In this document: positions 45,515 through 59,575 of the stretch, piece after piece | Position numbering within the stretch: position 1 is the stretch's first letter | How the letters are laid out: the number at the start of each line of letters is the position of its first letter | Origin: Lunularia cruciata | Lineage: Eukaryota > Streptophyta > Marchantiopsida > Lunulariales > Lunulariaceae | Reading direction: 5' to 3' | Length of the DNA stretch: 64,000 nt | NCBI GenBank assembly: GCA_948567375.1 | Contig: OX419759.1 | Span: forward strand, 52,604,593 to 52,668,592 | Made by a program: the position numbers and the translations under genes | The notes under the pieces: model-generated | What the model was told of the DNA's origin: nothing | The model's database searches: none | Seen by the model: only the letters and a program-made list of their open reading frames with translations

Positions 45515-47932
45515 TGCAAATTTGCAAATATTATACTGCAGTTATAGAGTTATATTTCAGATTTGTCACTGCTCCCTGCCTCACAATGGGAAATTTTCTC
45601 AATATAGAATTTTATCTCCTTGTGGCTTTTCCCTTTTCCTTTTACCCTACCCTAAGACACTCAATAAACACTGCCAAATGTTTTTTTGCCGTTGCCTTCT
45701 TGTCTTTTGCCTTTTTCTTTGCAGCTTTGAACTTCACTTTTGTGGCAAGTATCTTCCACTGTGACTCCTCCTTTGCTCCAATTTTCTTTGATGGAATATC
45801 TTCTAGCTTTTTTTTGTTTTTAAGTCTTCAATTTCTTCCCTTTGTGCTAAGCTAGTGGCCTCAATTTTGGCTAGTCTTATCCTTTTCCTGTATCCATTAC
45901 CTCCTTTCCCATATTGCCATGGTTAGCAAAATAATGTGCAAATTCAAATGCAAATGCTGCATGTTTTCCAACACTTCTTGACATTTTCCTCCTCTTCCAA
46001 AAATCACTCTCAGCTTCCTTCACCCCTCGCCTTAAATTATTCTTCTTTGTGAATATCAGATTTTGCTCCTCAGTGAGTCTACCTCTCCTAGATGAATTAC
46101 CGTTTACTTCATCATCAAATCATTAATTGGATCTCCATGGAATTGAAACAGCAATGAGTTTTCAAACTCAAAGGGAGTCATATTTTCATCCTCTAGCTCG
46201 TCTACCATCGATATGGCATGGCTAGTGTCCTTTGGCTTCCTACTTGGATACAGGGAACTGAAAGCTTATATGGAGTATTGTAAGATGTGAAGCAATCCTC
46301 ATCTCTAAAAAACTCCCAAGAAACAACAAAGCCTCCAACCTCCAAGACTCCTACTTCATCTTCTTATTGCAAGCTTGAAAAATCATCAACAAAGCTATCC
46401 TCTCCAACACTTGTATTTGCATCTACATCAACATTGGTACTCTTGTTCTCAATTCCCATGGTAACTTCAACAATATCATTCTCATCTCCAAGACCTTTAT
46501 TTAAAACTGAGGGAGGGAATATATTTCCTTTCCCCCCAAACATGATATCCATTGGTAGTAATGAGGACAACAACAATTCAATTTATTGTCAATGACCAAC
46601 CCTCATTTGATTTCCATTTCAGTGATCTCTCCCCTGTGCACTTCTTCCTCCAGTCTTTGGCACATTTCTTGATTAATTTTGCACCCTTCATAGTCCTGGG
46701 AAACCCAATATCCAAAGTCATCAAATGATTGGCATATACAAGAATGTTGTGCTTTTTTGCTTCCCATCATCTCCCCTATGTATCTGGCAAAAGAGATCTA
46801 AGTCCTTCATGTAGTCAAGAAGTTGCATATAGTGATGATGAACCATACAAAACCAATCATCAATTGCTGCTGTTTCTTTGGTAATTGGAAAAGATTTGCT
46901 TGTGGCTTGAGGAATTTTATCTACATTTCCTCTTACGTCTCATCATAGGAGAAGGCATGTTCCTTGGAGGATTTAATAGAGGAAGCATATTAAGAGGACA
47001 ATGCATACAAAAACTAGTTATTTATGGGAGGAAGACGCACAACTAATACCATTCTAAAAAGACTTAGGAATCACAGGTTTGGACTAACATTTTAAGGAAT
47101 TTGGACAATATGATGGACAAGAAGGTGCACTAAGTGATAAATATTCAGTGTGACCTAGACTGTTTTCTACAAGTGTACATGTGATTGGAGGAGCTAAAAA
47201 AAGATTGGAGCATAAATAATCATCTATGAATTACTATCTTTAGTTGAACCAATTCTATGCAATCAAAGTATCAAGATTAAAATCTGCAAAGTTGGCACAC
47301 ATATGCACAAAATCAGCAACAAGAACATCCTTAATTTCTTCATATGCCGCCCAAAGGTGTCTCTATTCTTTGAACATGGATGATTGCAAATTGAACCTGT
47401 AGCTGTGGAGAAAACTTCTTTGACTTCTAAATTTCAATTTCAATTTCAATTTCACCTTCAAAGTGTGCTTGAAAGAGGAAAAAGTATATAATGAAAGGGT
47501 AAAGGAATCTTCAAATTTTGGAATTCAAAAGTGGGAAACCAAAGCATCCTATTCTTTCACATGAAATTTTTTATATTTGGGACCAGTGAACCCATACCCC
47601 CTAACTTCCATGTGTCCATTATTTACTAAACCATGTGTAATATTTGAATTCATTCTTAGCTTTGTATGCATGACTCTTAGATCCCCTTTTTCTGCATAAT
47701 CCTTCTCTATTTTTGTCTCGGACAAACAAGAACGTCTCATACCACCGTAATGCTTTTCTATGGATGGTACTGGAATTTTTTGTGCCCTATTTGTGGGACA
47801 CCCTAGCTTCTTTTTTCAGAACCAGCCTAACTGCAGTTATTTTCTATAATTTTTTCAACAAAAACATCCTATTGTTCCACTACGGGATAATTTGTATTTT
47901 TACACTACTCTCTATAACTATCAACAAATTTC
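45515..47932. repeat. R3 repeat, copy 2
   Basis: Matches 27290-29720 and 51090-53515 with several indels. The block corresponding to minus-strand 46364-46576 is still open. It is cut off at 'atcaacaaatttcac', where the gypsy/R1 segment begins. In the other copies this site continues with 'actttcactcaagta'. Confidence 0.75.
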
Positions 47933-50900
47933 ACTATTAAAAGGGTTGGAGAGTAGAAATAGTGTTTATAGAGCTAAGCTCAAGAAATGTTAGGGTTTTT
48001 GATCTATCTCAAATCAGATCTGGTCAATTGAAGTTGGAGCTGTCCAAAGTGAGATGTTGGAGATGAGATGCTTATGATGTTTAAAAGTTTGGCCACTTCT
48101 TAATTTATAGTTGGAATTATCTCATTAAAGGTTTTAGTATTGTTGGTAGTTAGGGCTTGTACTTATATACAAAGGTTTCATAGGAATAACTCAAATTGAT
48201 AATTTAGTATCTTGGATCAAGCATACTTGGGTCTAAGTAGCTCAAAAGTTAACCCAATTCAAGAATTGATTCATATCTAGGGTTGGGCTTAGATTAGGCT
48301 TGGTAGAGCATTTCATATGCTTGGTAGAGCATTTTTATCTCCTATCATGATTGAGTGTCAATTCTCCTATTTATGTGATTATGATTGAGTATTTTATATT
48401 GCTAGAATATATTTTAGTATTTATTGTTTTTATGATCTAGAAATATGTGGATAGTTACCAAGAACCAAGTGCAAACTCTAAACCAAAGATTTTAAAATCA
48501 AGGTGGAAATTATAGAAAAAGAGTCAAAGTTTAAGAGCTTGTCAAGGGAGCTATAATGATCATATTGTGGCTTATTTTATATAATTGGAAAGCTTATCTT
48601 ATAGGCTTCCCATTATATTCTAGAGCTTTTGAATCCAAGTCACAAATAGAAAGTAACATCCATATGATTTACATGGGTTTTTCCCATTATAAAGACTTAG
48701 AAGTTTCCCATTTAGATTAGTAATTGGTTGAAATTTAAAATATAGATAGGAGGAAGCTTGGAGTACAAGTTGAAATTGGCTTGAAGACAGAGCACAAAGG
48801 CTCTGAAGCTCATTTTCAAAAAAAGCAAGGAGAGTTCTTGTTGAATTCTTGTGATTGGATATTCTCCATGCTTGCATGCTTGTTTGTACACCTAGTTGGT
48901 TGGATTGGTATGGGGGCATTGCACTTAGGTTTTTTCCTTGTAGAAATGCTGTTTATTTCTCCTTGGTAATGCTAGAGTGATGACCAATAGACTAGGAGTG
49001 CATGCTATGAGAATAAGCTAGGTTACACTTTACTACACTACTTGATAGCAAGAATACCAAAACCTAGAGTGAAGAGTTTTCTTGGTTGGGTTCCATGCAT
49101 GCTCAAACTAGTAGGACAGGTTTATCTTTAACCTTTGATCTATAGGCTCCACAACTAGACACCTTGTTGTGTTCCCAAAGAAAGAAAGGCAAAGTATGAG
49201 AACACTTACAACCCCCGCTAACTTGGTGATCCAAGCTAGTCTTTTTATATCATATTGATCCTATATTGGGAGGTTGTAGGTGTAATAAAAAGGCCAAATG
49301 GAATATAATTTTATGCATAAATACCTCAATTAGTCATCAAGGTGATTTTTTTCTTACTTTCTTCATGAATGGATACTTGATTGTATCTTGAAAAGCCATC
49401 CAAGAAGTTATAAAAAGCATAACCGATTACTTGATCAAGAATAGCATTTGTAAATGGTTGGAGGTGATGATGCTTCTTGTGACTGCATTTAATTTTCAAA
49501 AATCGTGATATATACTCTAATTCAGTTTTCCGAGGAGTGATGTCTTGGTATTCCCCAAAGAGCCGTCCATAGTCTTTGTATTCATCCAAATACACATCCT
49601 TAGAAATATTCAAGACATATTCTTGTCCTCTAGGAATAGGTCTTGTAAATTGTTAGGGTTAATAATACCCTTCAAATGACTCATATGCTCATTCCTAAAA
49701 TTACCAAATTTTTCCATTGTTCATCTTTGTAGACAATTTTGTCTTCAGCTTTTGCAACTCCCTTCTCCTTCATCTTCCTCTATCTCATAACACTCAAAAA
49801 ATAGTTCTATTGTCTTCTTGCAAAGAGAGATCAAAAGGTAGGCATTTCTCCTTCTTTAAACAACTACATTTTCCCAATATGTGGTATTGTCTTCCAAGAC
49901 ACCATGATAAAATTTTGGTTTGATTTCCTAGGGTCTTCATACTATAGCTTGTGCTTCTATCAATTGACGCTCATGTGAGCACCATATAACCAAGGTGTCC
50001 AATTAGTAATGGATACCCTATCTTCATGACCAGCCAAAGAGCAACATAGCTCAACCTAAAGGGAACTCCACCAATAGTGGTTACTATATTGGAGAGTTGT
50101 CCTAAACATCTGCTTAGGATTTGATCCACAAAATGTAAGATGCAAGGAATCAATTTCAATTTCAAGAATCTATGAGCAAAATCTTCTATCATTGCATTGA
50201 AAATTGATCCCACATCAATACTAACAAATTTTATGACACAAATTGAAATCTCCACTTTGATTTATGGTAAGCGCAAGTCTTACTACTCTTTTTAATAAAT
50301 AATAGGTAATTTCTTCCTCCTTGCACATTTGGTTCATTTGAGAGCAAAAGTGAGTCATTTTTTGTACAACTTGTGGTCCTCTCAAAATTGCTTAAAGGAG
50401 ACATTTAGCTTTATGGAAGCTTAATCAACTACAATGTTATATTTTAGAACCCTAGGTAAATATATGATAGTCTTTGGTTCTTCTCCACCTTCTCTTCTTC
50501 CTTTGAGCTACCCACCTTTAGGATAACTACCCTTGGCATAGAACTCAACAAAAATGTTTCTTATTTGAGAACTGTAATGGGTGGGAGCTCTTTTGGAGAC
50601 ATACTTGTAGCCAATTCATTGGTCTTTGCTCTTCTTGTCTCCTCTTGCATTTCAATTTCAATTTTAATTTCAATTTCCCTTGAATATTTGCAAGGAAAGA
50701 AGGTAGAGATGAATCTGGTGGCTCTACTTTCTGAAAAGTGTTTGTGCTTTGATTTTTGGCACCCTTAAGTATGATATACTTATTCTTTGCCTTGATATTC
50801 TTCTCTTTCTTTAAGAGTATGTCTTTTTTCTCTCATTGTCAAACCTTTGGTTCTGAAGATGAGGAAGAATCTGAAGTAAGAACTTCTTTTTTAGTCTTAT

Positions 50901-50976
50901 TTCTTGACCTTGTCTGGACGTGCTGATTCTCTTGGTCAAATCAATTCCCTTTCTCAATTAATGCAATTGGTGTAGA
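47933..50976 (-). mobile_element. R1 tail plus Ty3/gypsy remnant (copy of 6125-9115)
   Basis: 3.0 kb collinear with 6125-9115. It holds R1 sequence (47933-49250), the gypsy RT N-terminus (minus 49613-49326, 'FLDGFSRYNQVSIHEES', then IPFGL in place of MPFGL) and the protease region (minus 50255-49971, open for 94 codons, with 'TTIGGVPFRLSYVALWLV'). The gag/linker zone is full of stops. It has the same RT cut-off as the copy at 7440. Confidence 0.8.
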
Positions 50977-51080
50977 TGATTTATTTTTACACTCGTGGTG
51001 CAGTAAGTTGGAAGTCTACTCTCTAATTTATTGTTGTTGCAGAATATATGGCAACAACCTAAGGCTACCAAAGAGAAACA
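50977..51080 (+). mobile_element. Copia RNase H scrap
   Basis: 'tttatttttacactcgtggtgcagtaagttgg' type sequence (about 50980-51010) and 'gaatatatggcaacaac' (51043-51060) match 27177-27275, the RNase H zone of the copia fragment, minus about 30 bp. It precedes R3 exactly as in the copy at 27 kb. Confidence 0.7.
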
Positions 51081-53530
51081 CGGGATGGACATTTGCAAAA
51101 GTAATACTGCAGCTATAGAGTTATATTTCAGATTCATCACTACTCCCTACCTCACAATAGGAAAGTTTCTCCATATAGAATTTTATTTCTTTGTGGCTTT
51201 CCCCTTTTCCATTTGCCCTACCCTAAGACACTCAATAAACACTGCCAAATGTTGTGTTTACTTTTCCTTCTTGTCTTTTGCCTTTCTCTTTGCAGCTCTG
51301 AACTTCATTTTTGTGGCAAATATCTTCCACTACAACTCCTTTTTTGCTCCAATTTTCTTTGTATGCAATATCTTCTAGCTTTGTTGTGTTTTTAAGGCTT
51401 CAATTTCCTCCCTTTTTGCTAAGCTAGTGGCCTCAATTTTGGCAAGTCTTATCCTAGTCCTTGTATCCATTACCTCCTTCCATATATTGCTATGATTGTC
51501 AAAATTATGTGCAAATTCAAATGCAAACTCTGCATGTTTTGCAACACTTCTTGACATTTTCCTCCTCTTCCAAAATCCACCCTCAGATTCTTTCACCCCT
51601 TGCCTCAAATTATTCCCCTTTATGTATATCAGATTTTGCTGCTCCGTGGGTCTACCTCTCCTAGATGAATCATCATTCACTTCATCTCTTAATCCTTAAT
51701 TGGGTCTCGATGGAATTGAGACGGCAATGAGTCAAACTCAAAGGGAGTCATATTTTCATCCTCTAGCTCATCTGCCATAGGTAAGGCATGGGTAGTCTCC
51801 TTTGGTTAGTGTCCTCCTTGGATACAGAGAACTGAAAGCTGATATGGAGGATTGTGAGACCTGAAGCTATCTTCATCTCTTAAAAAACTCCCAAGAAACA
51901 ACATAGCCTCCAACCTCCAAGACTCCTACTTCATCTCCTTATTGCAAGCTTGCAAAATCATCAAAAAAGCTATCCTCTCCAACACTTATATTTGCATCTA
52001 CATCAATATTGGTACTCTTGTCCTCAATTCCCATGGTAATTTCAACGATATCATTCTCATCTCCAAGACCCATATTTAAAAATGAGGGAGAGAATATATT
52101 TCTTTTCCCCCCAAACATGATATTCATTTGGTAGCAATGAGTACAACAACAATTGACAATAAATTGATTCAATTCATTGTCAATGACCAACCCTCATTTG
52201 ATTTCCATATCAGTGATCTCTCCGCTATGCACTTCTCCCTCCAATCTCTGGCACACTTCTTGGTTAATTTTGCACCCTTCATAGTCTTGGGAAACCCAAG
52301 ACCTAAAGTCATCAATGATTGGCATAAACAAGAATGTTGTGCTCTTTTGCACCATCTGCTTCCCATCATCTCCTCTATGTATTTGTCTAAAGTGCTCTAA
52401 ACCCTTGATGTAGTAAAAAAGGTGCATATAGTGTTGAGGAATCATACAAAACCAATCATTATATTGCTGCTATTGCTTTGTTTATTGGAAAAGATTTGCT
52501 TGCGGCTTAAGGAATTTTATCTACATATCCTCTACATCTTATCATAGGAGAAGGCACATTCCTCGGAGGATTCAACAGAGGAAGCATATTTAGATGACTA
52601 GGCATACAAGACCAGTTATTTATGGAAGGAGGAGGCACTACTAATACCATTCTCAAAAGACTTAGAAATCTCAATTTTGGACTAACATTGTAAGGAATTT
52701 GGACAATATGATGGATAAGAAGGTGCACTCAGTGATAAAGATTCAGTATGATCTAGACTATTTTCTTACCATTTACATGTGTTTGGAGGAGCTAAAAAAA
52801 ATTGGAGCATTAATAACCATCTATAAATTGCTATATATATAGTTGAACCAATTCTATGCAATCAAAGTATCGAGATTAAAATCTGCAAATTTGGCACACA
52901 TATGCTCAAAATCAGCAACGAGAACATCCTTCATTTCTTCATATGCAGGCCAAAGGTGTCTCTATTCTTTGAACATGGATGATTGCAAATTGAACCTGTA
53001 CCTGTGGAAAAAAATACTTTGACTTCTGAATTTGAATCTCAATTTCACTTGCAAGAGGAGAAAATCAATAGTGAAAGGGCAAAGGCATCTTCAAATTTAG
53101 GAATTTTAAAGTGGAAAACCAAAGCATCCTATTTTTTCACATGACAATTTTTTATATTTGAGGCCAGTAAACCCAGAACTCCTAACTTCCATGTGTCCAT
53201 CATTTACAAAACCATCTGTAACATTTGAATTTATTCTTAGCTTTGTATGCATGACTCCTTGAATCGCCTTTTTTTTCTGCATAACTTTCTCTACTTTTGT
53301 CCCGGATAACATAAAATATCTCATATCAGGGTGATGCTTTTCTATGGACGGTACTGGAATTGTGTGTGCCCTATTTGTGGGACACCCTAGCTTTCTTTTT
53401 TCAAGACCAACCTGCAGTTATCTTCTATATTTTTTGTCAACGGAAGCGTCTTATTGTTCCACTACGGATAATTTGTAATTTTTACACTATTCTCTATAAT
53501 TATCAACAACTTTCACTCAAGTATGAAAAT
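51081..53530. repeat. R3 repeat, copy 3
   Basis: Third copy of R3. The minus-strand frame 51680-51375 (101 codons) is longer than its partner at 27 kb: it joins 'DDSSRRGRPTEQQNLIYIKG' to the KMSRSVAKHAEFAFEF block. The 52507-52728 and 51939-52190 frames are also kept. Stops separate the blocks, so no intact protein remains. Confidence 0.75.
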
Positions 53531-54575
53531 TTTCACTTTTCAATTTATGATTTTCATGTAGAATTTAAATTTTCATGAGTGTACACTCAACTACATCATT
53601 CTCGCCTTCAAAAGTATTACTCTCATTATTAAAATGGTCAATCTGAAAGTCATCAAGAAATATCATGTCAAAACCATTTTTTAAACTAATAAGCTAAAGA
53701 TATTTTTGTCTGAAAAAAATAGTCTGTAATGGAACATTTATAAAATATTGATATTTTCACTTTTTGTAATCTTATCGAACTGCTGTAGTAATAATTATGT
53801 GCAGCGCATTAGAACTTACTAATTGATGGTGTAAAAACATACATTCGCAATCGTTACAGATTTGATCCTTGATTTTCATAATTCAACGATATTTCAGGAG
53901 CCTCAGGACCTTTCAATGCGGTTATATGATTCATCGATCTTCAACTTGTGGAACTGTTTTCGACCATAGATTGAGACGTGACTGACGTTAATTCGAATTC
54001 TAGATCCTCATGTTTGTGTATCAATATTGTAAGTGTATACCGTTTAAATCTACACAGCTCTCATCTTACGCGTGGGTTCTATCAGGTAACCAGTGGAGAC
54101 ATCGATGTCACTACTTCATTCTCTTATAACCCACCAAACCTTCGGCTGGCGATGTACATTTATATCAAACGTCCGTAGATAAAGCAAGTGTAGAGTAGGA
54201 ATACCGATCCAAATGTAGATCCAAATTCACAACACATATTCCAGTAGATCAGTTGTGTTGCACAGCTTTCTAAAGCTCTAATTTATATCAAAGATTCGTA
54301 CTTAATTCAGTGATTGAGTGATTCATTTTGACTCTTTGAGTACTTTTTTGAGTGCTTCATGTACCCTATCTAAGCAACTTCTGAGTTAATGATATCAATC
54401 ATTCATACTATTTGAGTTGGCCATTGTGTCATTCATTTTGACTCTTCGCGTGCTTGTTTGAGTGCTTCATTGACCTTCTTAAAGGCAACGTTTGGGTCGA
54501 GTGAACTCTACATGAAATCACTGCGATTGGATACGATAGATTCTACAAATGAGAGTTTGATGGACTCGGGTATAA
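53531..54575. repeat. R3 end and T-family element, truncated copy D
   Basis: Collinear with 29720-30870, including the T-element left end near 53860 and one 108 bp minisatellite unit (about 54430-54540). It breaks off at 'gggtataaact', where R1 sequence follows, so the T right end is lost. Confidence 0.75.
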
Positions 54576-55290
54576 ACTGAAATCAAGGTGGAAACTACAA
54601 AAAAAGAGTCAAAGTTTGAGAGCTTGTCAAGTTAGCTATAGTGATCATATTGTAGATTATTTTCTTTGATTGGAAAGCCTATCTTACAGGATTTCTATTG
54701 AATTATAGAGCTTCTGAATCCAAGTCACAAACGGAAAGTTACGCCCATTTGATTTACATAGGATTTTTCCCATCATAAAGACTTTGAAGTTTCCCATTTG
54801 GATCAGCAATTGGTTGAAATTTGAAATACGGATAAGAGGGAGCTTGGAGTACAAGTTGAAATTGGCTTGAGGATAGAGAAAGAAGGCTATGAAGCTCATT
54901 TCCAACAAAAGCACAAAGAGTTCTTGATGAATTTTTGTAATTGGATATTCTCCATGCTTGCATGCTTGTTTGTACACTTAGTTGGTTTAGATTGGTATGC
55001 ATGCATTGAGCTTATGTTCTTTCCTTGTAGGAGTGTTGTTTATTTCTCCTTGGTAATGCTAGAAGGGATGACCAATAAACTAGGAGAGTGTGGTATGATG
55101 ATAGGTTAGGTTGCACATTACTACCTTACATGATAGCAAAAATACCAAAACCTAGAGTGAAGAGTTCTCTTGGTTGGTTGTGTATATCTAGAAGAGAAAC
55201 ATCTAAGGGAAGAGAGACACTTGACATTTGTAGCGTGGGCTACAAAGGAGGCTGCTGCCACAATAAGTCCATTGATTAGGGTAGATAGGA
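54576..55290. repeat. R1 repeat, fragment
   Basis: Matches 3405-3600, 6690-7260 and 48500-49130 in the same orientation. The short minus-strand frames here are the shared repeat frames. Confidence 0.7.
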
Positions 55291-55804
55291 AATTATATTA
55301 AGGTTTACCTACACTATTTAAAGCGGAATGTCCCCTCTTGTGAGGTCAATCTTTTGAGCCCAAATATGTGATAGTGGAGGATTCCCCCGGGAGAAATTTG
55401 AAATACAGATAAGAGGAAGCCTTAACAAAGTTGTGTTATTTTTACCAAGAGAGCCTTAACAAAGTTGTGTTATTTTTACACACGGGAGAGGTTGATCACT
55501 GTATATATGGGAATTGGTTTCCCTTTTCCCAGTGGGATTGTAATATTTCTCTTCACCTGAAGGTAGATGGGGCCAAGCTTAATATAAAAACCATAAAAGT
55601 CCTATTCTAACTTTGTGTATGATGTGAATAAGTAAGTGCATTCTCTTAAAAGTTATGTGGTTTGTGTTATAAATCAGTGACCCTTGGTTACTCATCTCAC
55701 TTATCATGTAAGCAAGAGGTTGTATTGGGAACTTACCCTTAAATTTTTTTACCTAATTACTAAGTGACATACCACATAGGCAGAAGGGTTTGTGGGGGTG
55801 ACAA
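55291..55804. other. LTR-like spacer, no gene
   Basis: Contains the 34 bp tandem duplication at 55418-55479 and a pyrimidine-rich stretch ('tttcccttttcccagtgggatt') that resembles plant LTR/leader DNA. No coding frame. Confidence 0.4.
55418..55479. repeat. 34 bp-period tandem duplication
   Basis: 'agccttaacaaagttgtg' and the following 'ttatttttac' occur at 55418-55445 and again at 55452-55479. The 28 bp units are identical and separated by 6 bp. Confidence 0.85.
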
Positions 55805-56425
55805 ACCCTCAAGCCATCCTTGAGGGTAAGTGTCTATGGGGAGAATCCTTAGTGGAATTACAACCAGCTACAGGAATCCTGACTACAATTCCTTCCCAAT
55901 CCAAGTAAATGGCCAGCTGTGCAAGGATTGTACCATTGCTCCCTTTACTCTCATAGCATCCTGTATTCCCCACTATGGGCCTTGACTAACTAGCCAATAC
56001 TCCATAAGAAGTGGAGTTATGGGAAGGACATTGTTGCCAGAAGAAGGAAACAAAAATGACAGTGCAAGCAGCCTTAAATCCCCAAAGTTACAACAACAAG
56101 GTCACCAGCCAAGGAACAGCTGATTTATAATGAGTGTCAAAATATGGGCAGCACAATGGAGGCTACTTGTATAATGGATGTGATGGAATTGGTGGGAGAG
56201 GATGAGCCTCCAATTCTACAAAGGGAGCTTAAAATTCTGAATCTACTAGAGGAAGGGATGAGTTAGATAAGTCCCTATCAATCTGACAAACAACATTGCA
56301 AGTTGGGGAACGATGCTGGACCTTCTATGGGAGCCAAGATTGTTATGGGACCCAAAAGTATGGATGAGAGTACAGAAGGGAAGTGACTCCAAAAGCCGGG
56401 AATAGGCCTGGGGTCCCAGGTTTCT
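55805..56425. repeat. R2 repeat, copy 2
   Basis: Matches 3605-4236 with a small deletion near 56120 (the 'gtgctacatttttacactca' part is missing). The minus-strand frame at 56246-56590 extends beyond the repeat and has no recognised content. Confidence 0.75.
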
Positions 56426-59400
56426 AGGAAGGAAACAAGGAACAAGAAACAAGGAAGGGGGACTCAACAAGACCTCGACTTCCAAAACAGCAAGGAAAGA
56501 AGAAGTAAAATTACCCCCTGAAATAGTAAAATTGGTCAAGCAATAGGCAGAGTGTATAGTCTCCTTAGAAGTCAAATTCTTGTACTTCATGACAGCCTCT
56601 CAGGCCCTGGAGTCCTGAAAGCCCATAGTAAAGGCAAGGATCACCCCAAAAATGTAATATATAAGGGGGTTAGAAAGTTGCACATGGGCAATGACGGTCA
56701 GGCGGGCACTTGAACAAGTAGCTGCTCCACCACTGGAGTTCATGAAACAAGTCCTGTAGGATCCCCAAAACTGGTTAAGTCTAGTAGTTCCTCCAAACAA
56801 TGGGTCTAGCTATAACCCTACCCTGCTACTGTTCATGACATTCTAGGAACCAGGACTTATCAATGTTAATCAAGTCAAGGAGACAGTTAAAACATTTTGT
56901 AGAGGTGATAATGAGCGCTTGGCTTGGTATCCCTGTTAGAAAATACAGTCCCAAGGGACCTCTTGCAATAGCATATCATAAGGCACATAAGGCCCATTAA
57001 ACATAAATCAGAGGACTAACAGGAAATAACGTGGTTCACTCCCTGTCCCGGAAGCTACCTTCACGGCTGAAACAAGCTCACACCAGCCTTTGAACCTTTA
57101 TTTCCATTGCACATATGTATATTTATACAAACACAGGGATAGTCCATCTGTCATCCGTCTAAACTCCTGAATATAGACCTGCTTGACTTCATGAGTATTG
57201 ACCACTCAAGATATCTAGTCACTTTAATACTCAACCTTAGAAGTGATTGAATATATATCCACATGATACAGTAAGGAGTTTCCATCAGTCAAGTTTTGCT
57301 CTTGCTCTTGATCAGGCAAGTCACTTATAGCAAGCCAAACATAACAATCCCTTCTTACCTTGACCAAATTGGATTCAAGACATGAAGAAGGAGACATTTT
57401 CCACTTTCATGCGGTTGCAACAAGAAATATTTGTCTTCATCTTGGTAGAACAAATCTACTGCTTTGACCTTGCCCTCCTCATTGCAAGAGCAGCAATCAT
57501 TTGACATGCAATGCTAAGGGCAAAACTTGGTATGGAACAGTTTGCCAGGCTATGTGCATATGGGATCAAGTTTTGGGAGAAGTGGAGTACCAGATGTGTA
57601 CTACTAGTGGTGCGGGGTATCCAACTAGAAAGAATCCCCATGAAATAACTTATGTAACAATATGCCTCCCATGATTCACCTTGAGGTACTTAGTGTATTG
57701 CCTGAAGTTGCACTTTTTCAAGGTCTTCCTTCATCTCTGCAATCTCCTTATCTCAGGGCTCTATGTCTTTATGTTCCTCCTTCCTCTGTTAACCTATCCC
57801 AAGCATAAGAGTTCTTACCTCGGCATGTGCTCTCCTTATCTCCGCATGATGCTTTGCACCTCTCCATTGTTCCCCATTTTGTAGTCCTCTCGTCATGAGC
57901 TAGACAGGCTGCTTTCTCATGATCAACTTTTTCTCTTACCTTAGTAATCTTAGAATTTGTTGCCTTCTCAGCCAACTTTTTGCCTTCTGCATCATGTGTA
58001 ATGTACCATTTCCAAAAGATTGAGAATTATAACCCGATCATATCCTTTCATAACAGATTCTTCAATGGCGATATTACAAGTGTCATGCTCAACCAGGCGC
58101 TGAAACCCAAAGATTTCGTAAAGTCTACATGCAACACACCATAATACCAATGATACATCTTTGCCCTTTCAACGGGTTCTAGATTGATATTATAAGATTT
58201 GGTAAAAGATAAAGAGCATGAGAGGAAGAAGAAATTAATCGGATCCATATCATGATCTTATTGTCATCAAATTTAAGATCAACCTGACATTGGATTTTGA
58301 TGAATGTTCTCAAAGTTGATAGTTCACACTTGTTTGACTGTCAGTGCCTAAACATTTCTCCGCAACCAGAATAATATACCCCGTTGCTCGAAATGAGATT
58401 TGCTCAGAGTGTATATGTTTATTAATTAAATAACATTTGTAAATGGGAGCTCTTCCTTGAGCTCAGATTTGCATCATTAAGTGTACGCTCCACCAGGTCG
58501 GTCTAGGAAGCATACAATGTTTTTAAAAAAAAAATTTTGAAGGACGAAGAAACATTAAAAGTTAGATCGATAAACAATTGCTGTTTCGTCTAAGGTCTTA
58601 AATCTCGTTTGGATTAGGTTTAAGGTCTAAGGTTTAGATCAACATCTACGCCAGTTTCTATTGTGCGACTGCGTGTTGGAGCGAATAGAGTCCCTCATTA
58701 ACCCTCGACAGTCTGAAAAGCGAAAAGATGATTCCCCTACCATATACTGATGGAGACGGAGAACGGCCGTGGCAGCTTATAACATGGATGAGCGGAACAG
58801 ATGCAGACGACACGGAAGAAATGGGAGCACAACAGTGTCCTTGCTTCAATGATCATTCTAAAAGAATATTCCCTTCAATTACATAGGAAGGTTCTGCTCC
58901 GTGTCCAAACCTGAAAACGCGACATTTGATTCTCTTCGATACCAATGTATTTGAATGGCACGGGAAACACTTCTTCAACGGAAAGCAAAGAGTACGCAGA
59001 TACCACAGAAATGAAGACCTTGCTGCCAGGATTCTGCCTAAACTTGGACTCCACGTCCCGCTTTCCGTCACAAGCTAGCTGGTTAGTTATTGCAGCGTCG
59101 CTGAAGAGGGAAGTCTTAACTTGGAATTAGATCTAGCTCGGGGTGCCGGTTATGCATCTAGATAGTGGCGGATTGGAGTTTCCTTTGTTTTAGACGATAA
59201 TCGTATACTTAGAGAGGAAGAACGTGGGGACCTAGGAGTGGAGAACTGCATGCAACTCTTCCACAAAGATAGGTACTTCGAAATCTCATTGGTACATCAG
59301 AAACTTGCCATCAGTTAGTAATGATGTTATTTATGAGCGGACTATATTTGAGAAAGGAAGGTATTCCAATTGGCCATCAGTTAATAATGATGTTATTAAT

Positions 59401-59575
59401 GGCCTCGCCATATTTGATGCAAAATGAATGAAGTTATTAGCTTAGTAAGAGGAGGACAGTCCTAAATAGGAGAGTATTATGTTGGATTTGAGCTCGGAGG
59501 ACCGGTTCATTCAGATTCAGGCAGTGGGGGAATGGAGGTCCTTTACAATCCTAAGAATAGAACGGACCTGTCAGC
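56426..59575. other. Intergenic, no gene recognised
   Basis: About 3.1 kb of mostly unique DNA. 56430-58300 has only short frames. One, minus 57975-57769, is rich in Lys/Glu/Ala at its start and could be a coiled-coil scrap of a retroelement gag, but it carries no diagnostic motif. 58500-59160 is richer in GC with short frames (58945-59130 plus, 58853-59071 minus) that I cannot assign. 59290-59400 holds a short imperfect direct repeat around 'gccatcagttaataatgatg'. Confidence 0.45.

Noticed and set aside
57769-57975. Lys/Glu-rich minus-strand frame as a coiled-coil gene
   Set aside because: Only 68 codons, with no start context, no splice sites and no homologous block in the window.
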